37,237 bases of DNA from Bacteroidia bacterium (GTDB lineage Bacteria > Bacteroidota > Bacteroidia > Bacteroidales > UBA7960). The DNA is taken from positions 1-37,237 of the forward strand of contig REEA01000085.1 in the NCBI GenBank assembly GCA_007695305.1, read 5' to 3'. The position numbers were made by a program, and so were the translations under genes. The notes below the pieces were generated by a model. It ran no database searches. It was not told the DNA's origin and saw nothing but the letters and a program-made list of their open reading frames with translations. Below are positions 26,589 through 34,800 of this stretch, piece by piece; the stretch's first letter is position 1, and each line of letters begins with the position of its first letter.

Positions 26589-26710
26589 CCATAACAGGAA
26601 CAAACGCAACCCTTTTCATCAGGAATGGGGATGAATCCAAGCTTTCAACAACGACATCATCATCAAAACAAAAATACATCTAATTTTTCTTAATATCAAG
26701 CCATGCAGTC

Positions 26711-27370
26711 ATGTCTGCCGACGGAAAAAACACACTGCTGATACCGACAGCCTATTTGCCGCCTCTGGAATACATGGTGGCAATGCTGGCTCACTCAAAA
26801 GCAGAGGTTGATTTACATGAAACTTATCCAAAACAGACCTGGCGCAACCGTTGCAGGATTCTGACCGCCAATGGTGTGCTGGATCTGACCATACCTGTCA
26901 CCAGACCTATGGGCAATCATACCAGAACCCTCGCAGTTATGACCAGCAGTCACGAGCCCTGGCAACAAAAACATTGGCGGGCCATCAGCAGTGCATACCG
27001 GAAAGCACCATATTTTATTTTTTATGAAGACCTGATTGCGCCTTATTATTTGAATAGCAGTCAGTGGTTTTTGTGGGAATTTAATCATCAGCTTTTACAT
27101 GCCATCGCCGGTGAGCTGAATATGGATCTGGATTGGGCATACACGGACACCTACAAAAAACAAGCTTTGGATTATATTGATCTGAGAAACCGTATTTCTC
27201 CCAAAAACCGTGATGACGAGCCATTGATTGATCACTGGCCCATTTATTATCAGACTTTTTCCGAAAAATATGGATTTATTCCCAATTTGAGTATCATAGA
27301 CCTGCTTTTTCACATGGGGCCTGATGCTCCGGCATATCTCCGGGATGCTATCCGCTTTTACCTTGGTTGA
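26711..27370 (+). CDS. WbqC-family protein
   Basis: The 219-aa protein belongs to the WbqC-like family, common in Bacteroidetes and in some O-antigen clusters, where a role in nucleotide-sugar or amino-sugar chemistry is presumed but unproven. The family pattern is visible: LIPTAYLPPLEYM near the start, the core QTWRNRCRILTANGVLDLTIPV, the PWQQKHWRAISSAYRKAPYF block (about 92-111), and LDWAYTDTYK. No signal peptide or membrane segment is seen, so it is probably cytoplasmic. Its 3' end overlaps the convergent HD-domain gene by 13 nt. Confidence 0.9.
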   Translation: MSADGKNTLLIPTAYLPPLEYMVAMLAHSKAEVDLHETYPKQTWRNRCRILTANGVLDLTIPVTRPMGNHTRTLAVMTSSHEPWQQKHWRAISSAYRKAPYFIFYEDLIAPYYLNSSQWFLWEFNHQLLHAIAGELNMDLDWAYTDTYKKQALDYIDLRNRISPKNRDDEPLIDHWPIYYQTFSEKYGFIPNLSIIDLLFHMGPDAPAYLRDAIRFYLG

Positions 27371-29445
27371 CCCAGTGTGGGATAAGCCACCCGAACGTGA
27401 TATATATTCAGGAGCATCCGTTTCAGAATGCCTTTAACGGTAGTGATGTCCTTAAAGGTGATGTCGGCGTTGTCGAACTGTTTTTCCTGCACCTGTGCAT
27501 CAATGATATTGTCGACCAGCTGGTTTATCTGTTTTTCATCGGGCTTTTCCAGGCTGCGGGAAGCAGCCTCTACAGAGTCAGCCATCATCACCACTGCCGT
27601 TTCCTTACTGAAGGGCCGAGGGCCCGGATAGACAAAATCGGCCTTGTTGACATCCTCACCCTCATTTTCTTTGATCTGCATATTGTAAAAATACCGCGCG
27701 GTTGTGGTTCCATGATGGGTTCGGATAAAATCAATAATATATTCAGGAAGGTTGTGTTTGCGTGCCATTTCAATACCGTCGATCACATGGTCGATGATGA
27801 TGCGCGCGCTTTCCCTGAAAGAAATATCATGATGGGGATTAAATCCCGTAGTCTGGTTTTCAATAAAATATTGCGGGTTTTTCATTTTCCCGATGTCATG
27901 GTACAGTGCGCCGGTACGGGTAAGCAGGCTGTTTCCACCGATGGCGATGATGGCTTCTTCCGAAAGGTTTGCCACCTGCATGGAATGCTGAAATGTTCCG
28001 GGGGCTTGCAGACTGAGGTTTCGCAGCAAGGTATTGTTGGTATCGGCAAGTTCCAGCAACGAAAAATCGGTGGGCATGCTGAAGAGTCTTTCATACAAAA
28101 AGATCAGCGGATAGGCAAATAGGGTCAGGACAGCACCACCGGCAAAATAACCGATTTCATTCCAGTAAAGGTTTTCGAAAGACCCGGTATGTGCCAGTGA
28201 CAAACCAAAATACACCGCCACATAGGTTGCAAAAATAAGGCTTACGGTAAGAAACAATTGTGAGCGGCGGCGAAGGCTGGCCATGCTTAATATCGCCATG
28301 ATACCGGCAACAAACTGGATAAATACGAACTCGAAACTGCGGGGTATCAGGAATCCAATCAGAATGATGGTGATGATGTGGATATACAACGCCAACCTGT
28401 TGTCAAAAAATGCCCTTATTACAATGGGGACCAGACACACAGGAACGAGATACAGATAGTCGACATTGAGGCGGATCATCAGGCTTGTCAAAAAAACCAT
28501 CAGCAATACCGACAGCAGGATCATCAGGATTTTACGGTTGTCGTAAAACACATCTTTGCGGAAAAAATACAAAAAGAGCAACAGCACTACCATGGAAATG
28601 GCCACAAGCACAAACTGACCGGCATATAAAAGTGTTCGTTGTGCCGCATCGCCGATCTGCATTTGATATTCGGCACGGAAAGATTCAAGTATTCTGAATC
28701 TTTCAGATGTAACAATTTCTCCCTTTGAAATGATTTTTTCCCCTTCCTGAACCATACCCCTGGTAAGTGGAATATTCTCCATCTCAGCCTCAAAAGTACG
28801 TTGTGTAAGCTCTTCATTAAAGAAAACATTATGGCTGAGCGCATCTTCCAGCAAAGGCTGCAGCAAGTCTGAGTCTATTCGGTCCTGCCTGTCTTCAAGA
28901 ACAGAAATAGCATACAGGAAAGCTTCCTGGATGGTGTACATTGCTCCCAAAACGGAGGTTCTCGCCACATTGTCATCAACAACCCGGATGGCATAGCTTT
29001 CAGGTTTATCCCTGAACTGTTCATCGAGGAAAACAATACCGGCGCTGTAAAGATGTGTGAGTATTTCTATACCGGCCTGTCGTGTACGTCTTTTCAACGC
29101 CGGCGACCCATTGTCAGGATAAGCCTCTGACCAGGCCCTCTCAAAAGAATCTTCAAAATTCCCGACCATGGACTCAGCTACGCGAGGTTGGCGAGAGAAA
29201 AAAGGCATGAATTCTTCCATTAACGTTTCCCGCTCACGTCTTAACTCATCTTCTGACTTGAGAACGGCAAAATCGAATGGAGCAATCAGGTCTTCATATA
29301 ACCATGGCCGTGCCTGCTGATACTCATACTCGAACCCGGGCTGCCGCGGGAAAAGCTGCACCAGGAGAAATATACTCAACAAAACAAGAAAACCCTTGTA
29401 GATATTGGCAAAATGCCTTTGAAGCCAATGCAAAATGTTGATCAT
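27358..29445 (-). CDS. PgpH-type 7TM-HD phosphohydrolase (probable c-di-AMP phosphodiesterase)
   Basis: The 695-aa membrane protein starts at ATG 29445 (MINILHWLQRHFANIYKGF). The open frame continues 125 codons upstream, but that extension runs over the divergent NlpC/P60 gene, is rich in Cys and Phe, and has no family similarity. Order: an N-terminal membrane anchor (about 18-33), a large extracytoplasmic 7TMR-HDED-like region, a cluster of about seven membrane helices (about 275-465), and a C-terminal HD domain with His487 (HSMQVANLSEEA), His516-Asp517 in the HDIG motif, and HHGTTTARYFY. PgpH-family enzymes of Firmicutes hydrolyse cyclic di-AMP, and similar proteins in Bacteroidetes are assumed to do the same. 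The 3' end overlaps the convergent wbqC-like gene. Confidence 0.88.
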   Translation of the reverse strand: MINILHWLQRHFANIYKGFLVLLSIFLLVQLFPRQPGFEYEYQQARPWLYEDLIAPFDFAVLKSEDELRRERETLMEEFMPFFSRQPRVAESMVGNFEDSFERAWSEAYPDNGSPALKRRTRQAGIEILTHLYSAGIVFLDEQFRDKPESYAIRVVDDNVARTSVLGAMYTIQEAFLYAISVLEDRQDRIDSDLLQPLLEDALSHNVFFNEELTQRTFEAEMENIPLTRGMVQEGEKIISKGEIVTSERFRILESFRAEYQMQIGDAAQRTLLYAGQFVLVAISMVVLLLFLYFFRKDVFYDNRKILMILLSVLLMVFLTSLMIRLNVDYLYLVPVCLVPIVIRAFFDNRLALYIHIITIILIGFLIPRSFEFVFIQFVAGIMAILSMASLRRRSQLFLTVSLIFATYVAVYFGLSLAHTGSFENLYWNEIGYFAGGAVLTLFAYPLIFLYERLFSMPTDFSLLELADTNNTLLRNLSLQAPGTFQHSMQVANLSEEAIIAIGGNSLLTRTGALYHDIGKMKNPQYFIENQTTGFNPHHDISFRESARIIIDHVIDGIEMARKHNLPEYIIDFIRTHHGTTTARYFYNMQIKENEGEDVNKADFVYPGPRPFSKETAVVMMADSVEAASRSLEKPDEKQINQLVDNIIDAQVQEKQFDNADITFKDITTVKGILKRMLLNIYHVRVAYPTLGQPR

Positions 29446-29718
29446 GTGTTCAAAAAATTTCTTTTTAGCTGATGTACAACGAAAAACAATTATTTCGTGA
29501 AAATGTTTGTCATTCTGAAACTTATCACTCCTTTTGCTGACCCACGAATGTAAGCATTTATTTTGTATATCAAATAAGCCGGGTTTTGTACTCTGCAAAA
29601 AAGTTTTTACTTTCACACTATTGGACATTTCACACATTTTGACATCATAACAGTACATGCATAAACCGGCCCGGGACGTTACAATCCTATATATGGAGGC
29701 CCATAAATATAACTTTAA
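29446..29718. other. Divergent intergenic region between the HD and NlpC/P60 genes
   Basis: This 273-base region should carry promoters for both genes, but I found no full consensus on either strand. It includes a degenerate stretch at 29624-29648 that resembles the octamer repeat at 31720-31759 (GACATTTC, CACATTTT, GACATC). Confidence 0.45.
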
Positions 29719-30498
29719 ATGGAAACAGGTATTTGTTTGATCTCCGCAGCAGCCGTTCGCCTGGAAGCACATCACAAAAGCGAAATGGTAAGCCAGTTGC
29801 TTTTCGGTGAAAGATTTCATGTTATTGAAAGTGGGAATGAATGGTTATATATAGAATCATTGGAAGACGTTTACAGAGGATGGATCTGGCGGCCCCAGGT
29901 TGAAATATTGGACAAGAAAAACAAAATGCTTTTGCAAGCATATAACAGCTACGTTATCACAGAGAGCTTCTCACGCATGAGCATGGCATCCGGCGAGCGA
30001 TCCTTTATGGTTGGCGCAGGCAGTACAATGTACGGCGCACCCGGCCAGGGGTTTACTCTTTTTGGAAAAACTTTTATGTTTGAAGGTGAATACAAGTACT
30101 TCCCAAAAGTCTCCTCAGGAGAGGACCTGGCAAAGCTGGCGACCATTTTTCTTCACACCCCTTACCTGTGGGGTGGCAGATCTGTTTTCGGGATCGATTG
30201 TTCGGGCCTGGTGCAGATTGTTTGCAAGATTGCGGGTATTGCAATGCCGAGAGATGCTTCCGTGCAAGCAACGAAAGGGAAAACCATTCACCTGATCCAC
30301 GAGGCAAAAGCCGGCGACCTGTGCTTCTTTGCCAGCGAGGAGAAAGAAATATCCCATACGGGTGTTTTGTTGGACAATGAACAGATTATTCACGCCTATG
30401 GACGCGTCCGCATTGACAATATTGATCACCATGGGATTTTCAACACAGATACACGTAAATATTCCCATACCCTGCGTCTCATCCGGAGGATCATCTGA
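29719..30498 (+). CDS. NlpC/P60 cysteine peptidase with N-terminal SH3-like domains
   Basis: The 259-aa protein resembles dipeptidyl-peptidase VI/YkfC-type gamma-D-glutamyl peptidases that trim cell-wall peptides. It has two SH3-like segments (about 1-70 with LLFGERFHVIESGNEWLYI, and about 70-125) and a C-terminal NlpC/P60 domain with Cys161 in GIDCSGLV, His213 in SHTGVLL and His225 in IIHAYGRVR, the expected catalytic set. The glycine-rich YLWGGRSVFG before the Cys is also typical. There is no signal peptide, so it is probably cytoplasmic and acts on imported murein peptides, as YkfC does; that role is inferred. ATG 29719 is preceded by AT-rich sequence, and GGAGG at 29695-29698 is too distant (about 20 nt) to count as a Shine-Dalgarno. 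Confidence 0.9.
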   Translation: METGICLISAAAVRLEAHHKSEMVSQLLFGERFHVIESGNEWLYIESLEDVYRGWIWRPQVEILDKKNKMLLQAYNSYVITESFSRMSMASGERSFMVGAGSTMYGAPGQGFTLFGKTFMFEGEYKYFPKVSSGEDLAKLATIFLHTPYLWGGRSVFGIDCSGLVQIVCKIAGIAMPRDASVQATKGKTIHLIHEAKAGDLCFFASEEKEISHTGVLLDNEQIIHAYGRVRIDNIDHHGIFNTDTRKYSHTLRLIRRII

Positions 30499-30629
30499 AA
30501 TGATATCATTCAAGGCAAAGGCAGAGTCTGTTTTTAATTAGAGCGGGGAAAATAATGGTTTTTTTCTGCAAAGAAACAGATTCATTTGCAAGCCGGGATA
30601 ATATAAGATATCATAGCCATCATTTTGAT

Positions 30630-31484
30630 TCACTTACTATATGATCGCAGATCCTCATTGATCCTTATCCGGTCAAGCAGTAACCTGATCAGCTTATCCA
30701 GATCTGAACCCTCGGAATAGTCAGCCGGAGCAATGAATTTTACACGGTCTTGCTTCAACATTTCGCGGCATATTTCTACGGGAGATTTTTTTCCGGGCAC
30801 TTCCGGAGCGCTGGTATTATACGCGGCAATGGTAGCGCCACCCTGGTAATTCATCATTTTCATGGAGGGGACATCGGTTTCGCCATCGCCAATATATATC
30901 ATCCGCTCAAAGGGTACCGGGCGTTCTTCATCCGGGATATGCCGGTTGATCTGCTTGTTATCATAGGAATTGTCTATCCCTTTATTGATGCGAAAGAGGT
31001 ATTGGGTTTTGTTCGTATAGTTAATGGCCAGCGCAGCCCATTCGGCCTCATCCTGATCATTGTACTTGAAACCGGATGCAAAAATATTTCTGAAATATCC
31101 GGCAATGGATGTACCTGAAATAAACTCCCGCAAACCGGAAGATATGATATGGTGATCAAGGATAATTCCTTTTGAGGCAGCATAGGCATTGATACGTCCG
31201 AAATAACTTTCCACACCGGGGAAAAACCGGATATCCCTGCCATAATCGATGAAGTCCTGCCGGTTGATGGGAATTCCCTTTTCTCTGGATTTTTGCAGCA
31301 TAAACTGCATGTAGGCCAGAATACCGTCCATGTCGTGGTCGGCACCCATCCTGTTGGCTTCGGCCCAGAATATTTCTTTGGGGATACCCAGTTTTGGGAT
31401 AAATGAGTGTTCCTGCATATTGCCGGGAGCAAGCGTGTCGTCAAAATCATAGGCAATGGCAGCCCTTATCATCTTGTTTTTCAT
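30630..31484 (-). CDS. HAD-family hydrolase (phosphatase-like)
   Basis: This 284-aa protein starts at ATG 31484 (MKNKMIRAAIAYDFDDTL); the in-frame ATG seven codons upstream lies within a likely promoter leader. HAD motif I is DFDDT (nucleophile Asp13 and Asp15), motif II is the Ser of HIISSGLREFI, and the acidic motif IV is IGDGETDVPSMKM. A long cap region (about 40-110) sits between motifs I and II, as in phosphoserine-phosphatase-like C1-capped enzymes. The natural substrate is not predictable. It appears monocistronic, with a well-matched promoter directly upstream and no clear terminator downstream. Confidence 0.87.
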   Translation of the reverse strand: MKNKMIRAAIAYDFDDTLAPGNMQEHSFIPKLGIPKEIFWAEANRMGADHDMDGILAYMQFMLQKSREKGIPINRQDFIDYGRDIRFFPGVESYFGRINAYAASKGIILDHHIISSGLREFISGTSIAGYFRNIFASGFKYNDQDEAEWAALAINYTNKTQYLFRINKGIDNSYDNKQINRHIPDEERPVPFERMIYIGDGETDVPSMKMMNYQGGATIAAYNTSAPEVPGKKSPVEICREMLKQDRVKFIAPADYSEGSDLDKLIRLLLDRIRINEDLRSYSK

Positions 31485-31502
31485 AATTATAAGATTTAAA
31501 TA

Positions 31503-31533
31503 CAAAAATAGTCACATTAGATATACGGTCAAA
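31503..31533 (-). promoter_or_regulatory. Bacteroidetes-type promoter for the HAD gene
   Basis: On the minus strand TTTG (31533-31530), a 19-nt spacer and TATTTTTG (31510-31503) match the consensus exactly. The start codon at 31484 follows about 18 nt after the -7 box, so the leader is very short. Confidence 0.75.
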
Positions 31534-31594
31534 TTAATTTATTGAGTTGATCCGGGAGCTGGGGGGTGAGAGGTGAAGTTAAGGGAGAGTAAAA

Positions 31595-31629
31595 AGTAAG
31601 TAAGAAGTAGATAGTAAACAGTAAACAGA
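31595..31629. repeat. Low-complexity AGTAA-type repeats
   Basis: Degenerate short repeats (AGTAAGTAAGAAGTAG and AGTAAACAGTAAACAG) run through the gap between the HAD gene and the protease. On the minus strand they read as CTGTTTACTGTTTACT, a pattern familiar as scattered intergenic filler in Bacteroidetes genomes (from memory). Confidence 0.55.
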
Positions 31630-31665
31630 AGAGCTGGAAGCTGAGACACGAAGAAGCGTCCTGAA

Positions 31666-31690
31666 TGTCTCGTCCTGAAATAGGTTTACA
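31666..31690. other. Possible insertion-sequence end remnant
   Basis: The 25-base stretch starting TGTCTCGTCCTGAAATAG and ending GTTTACA resembles, from memory, ends of IS3-type elements seen in Bacteroidetes. It contains one of two direct copies of CGTCCTGAA (31657-31665 and 31671-31679) and runs into a TTTACA/TGTAAA inverted repeat (31685-31701). No transposase or second end is visible. Confidence 0.25.
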
Positions 31691-31719
31691 TTTTTTGTAA
31701 AAAAAATCCCGACGGGTCA

Positions 31720-31759
31720 GACATTTCGACATTTTGACATTTCGACATTTCCACATTTT
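31720..31759. repeat. Five tandem 8-bp repeats (GACATTTC type)
   Basis: Five consecutive octamers read GACATTTC, GACATTTT, GACATTTC, GACATTTC and CACATTTT. They sit about 45 nt upstream of the -7 box of the protease gene. Confidence 0.85.
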
Positions 31760-31802
31760 TAAATATTTTTCATATCAATGTAAATAGATTGTTAATTTTT
31801 TT

Positions 31803-31810
31803 TAAATTTG
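31803..31810 (+). promoter_or_regulatory. Candidate -7 box for the subtilisin-like protease gene
   Basis: TAAATTTG matches the Bacteroidetes -7 consensus exactly and lies 36 nt before the start codon at 31847. The -33 position has only a weak match (AATG at 31777-31780, 22-nt spacer). Confidence 0.45.
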
Positions 31811-31846
31811 GGCTTCCTAATCATTTGTTTAACCAAAATCAACGTT

Positions 31847-34800
31847 ATGAAAAGCAGAATTGTTACACTGTTACTTTGTTGCCTGATGGCCGGTGCATGG
31901 GTTTTATTCACCAATCCCATGTATGCCAATGATGCGACAAATGCAAGTATGGAGAACTTCTTCGGTGAGCGTCCGCCTGTTAAATGGCAAGATGTACCTG
32001 AGGATGCTATAGAGCCGGGTCTGTTCCAGGTGAAATTCCATCCCCGTCTTACAAACCTGCTCAGCAAAGGCTATTTTGAGAGCAGAAGCGGGGAAGCTGT
32101 CACATTGGGACATGTTGATATCGACGAACTAAACACAGCGTTCGGAATATCGCGTTACCAGTCGTTGCTGCACGGTTTGTATGAGATATCCCCGCCAAGC
32201 AGGGACCTGGAGAGCCGACATCAGCAATGGGGTTTGCACCTTTGGTACGAAATACGTGTGGATCAGCGTGTGGATGTGATGTCAGTTATTGATGCATTTT
32301 TACGCATTCCTGATGTTTTGGTGGCCGAGCCCGTATTAATAAAGCAAAGGATAGAGCCCGTCTCAGTTACATCACTTTCCGGAAGATATGATGAACCCAG
32401 CAGGATGAGCCCCAACGATCAGTTTTATGGCCTCCAATGGGGTTTTAAAAACACCGGGCAGGATATCCGCGGAACATTGGGTATTCCCGGTGCAGATATC
32501 AGTGCAGAGCCAGCATGGGAATATGTTACCGGCAACCCGGATGTAATCGTTGCAGTAATTGACGGAGGAATTCAGTACAACCATCCCGATCTGGAAGGCA
32601 ATATCTGGCCAGGTATAGGTCCTGATGGTACAAATACCAAACCGGATGACCACGGCACCCACGTAGCAGGCACAGTGGCTGCTATGAGCAATAATTCCAT
32701 AGGAGTTGCCGGTGCTGCAGGTGGTGACGGAACGCCCGGAAGCGGCGTAAAACTAATGAGTCTTGACTTGTTTGACGGCTCCCATGGATTAAACACCCTG
32801 CAAATGAATATTTATGCTGCCGACAATGATGCTGCTGTATCACAAAACAGTTGGGGTTATCGAAGTGCCGGGGTTTACAATCAATCTGACCTGGACGGCA
32901 TCGATTATTTCAATGCCAATGGTGGTGGCAATGTTTTGGATGGTGGTTTAACCATCTTTGCCGCCGGAAACAATAACAACAACGGACAGTGGTATCCGGC
33001 CTACTATTCCGGAGCCATGGCTGTGGCATCGACTGACAACCGGGATCGCAAATCCAGTTTTTCCAATTTTGGCAGCTGGATAGATCTGTCGGCTCCGGGA
33101 ACCGATATCGCCAGTACCGGATCAGGCAGTTCATATATCTGGATGTCGGGCACATCAATGGCTTGTCCGCACGTTTCAGGTATAGCTGCCCTGGTTCTTT
33201 CTTATGCACCTGGCGTAATGAGCAACCAGGATTTGTGGGACCTGCTTGTTGCCACCACCGACAATATTGACAGTGAAAATCCCAATCATGTGGGCTTGCT
33301 TGGATCAGGACGCCTGAATGCACTGCAGGCCGTCGAAGCAGCACAAGCTTTTTTGGGTGGTGTTCAGAGACCCTCCAGCTTGACGGCAACCGCCACAGGT
33401 GAAAGCGACATCAATGTAGCATGGCAAGCTAACAACGACAATGATGCCGTCCTGATCGCTTTTTCCGAAAACGGAAACTTCGGCACACCAAGTGACGGAA
33501 CCACATACTCAGCAGGCCAAACAATCAGCGGTGGCGGTACCGTTCTGTATTTCGGACAGTCACAAAATGCACTTACACATACCGGACTGGATTTCGCATC
33601 CACTTATTACTACAGGGCGTGGTCATATAGCGGCAGCGAATACTCGGGACACATTGCCGCACAGGCTACCACCTTCCCACCGGACAATTTCCCCCTGCCA
33701 TTTACTGAGAATTTCAACGATTTTGCTGGCATTCCACTTGGCTGGAGTACGGGAGGCACAGCAAGCTGGACGGTAGGAACTTTTTCAAACGGGTTAACCG
33801 GAACCACAGGAAACTACGCATATGCCGAATTTTCAGGTAATACTGCACGCACGGCACATTTGATCAGTCCCAGTCTGGTTTTGACCGAATTTACCGACAT
33901 ACGACTGGAATTCAAGCACCGCTACAACCATGAGCGCAGCTCAGCCATCCTGGCATACAGCCTTAATGACGGGGGCAGCTGGACAACCATCCAATCCTGG
34001 AGCAGCAACACAGGAACCACAAGTTTTAACCAGGTAATTGGTGCGCTGGCCGGACAACCCAATGTCAAATTCCGCTGGACACTTACCTTCGAAGGTGGCG
34101 GGCCACCTTCAAGGGCGCGAAGCTGGAGTATCGATGATGTTTCAGTAACAGGTACTTCAGCAGGTACAATGTACACCATTACGGCCACTGCCGGAACAGG
34201 AGGCAGTATCAATCCGGCAGGCAGTATAACCGTTTCCGAAGGTGCGAACCAAAGCTTCTCCATCAATCCGAACAACGGCTTCGAAATTGCTGATGTAGTG
34301 GTCAACGGCAGCAGCGTAGGGCCAGTCACGGCATATACGTTCAATAACGTGTCAGCCGACCACACAATTCATGCAACTTTTGAAGAGATACCTGTAATCA
34401 CTTACTCTATCCAGGCATCGGCCGGCAACGGGGGCAGCATCAGTCCCTCAGGAGCCATCACTGTTGTTGAAGGTGACAACCAAAGCTTTTCTATTGTTGC
34501 CAATAGTGGATTTGAAATTGCTGATGTAGTGGTCGACGGCAGCAGCGTAGGGCCAGTCACGGCATATACGTTCAACAACGTTTCAGCCAACCACACCATT
34601 CACGCAACTTTCGCAGAAGTCCAGGTAATCACTTACACCATCCAGGCGTCAGCCGGCAACGGAGGAAGTATAAACCCGTCAGGAAGCATCACTGTGGTTG
34701 AAGGTGACAATCAAGCCTTTTCCATTTCGCCAAACAGTGGTTTTGTAATTGCTGATGTAGTTGTGGATGGTGGCAGTGTGGGTGCAGTCACGGCATATAC

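Noticed and set aside
29689-29700. GGAGG before the NlpC/P60 gene as a Shine-Dalgarno
   Set aside because: It lies about 20 nt upstream of the start codon, too far for normal spacing, and this lineage rarely uses such sites.
29446-29820. N-terminal extension of the PgpH-type open frame by 125 codons
   Set aside because: It overlaps the first 100 bases of the divergent NlpC/P60 gene, is rich in Cys and Phe, has no membrane-anchor pattern, and the family-like N-terminus starts at 29445.
31529-31756. 75-aa minus-strand open frame (MWKCRNVKMSKCL)
   Set aside because: Its N-terminus is the octamer array and the rest is low-complexity repeat; nothing suggests translation.
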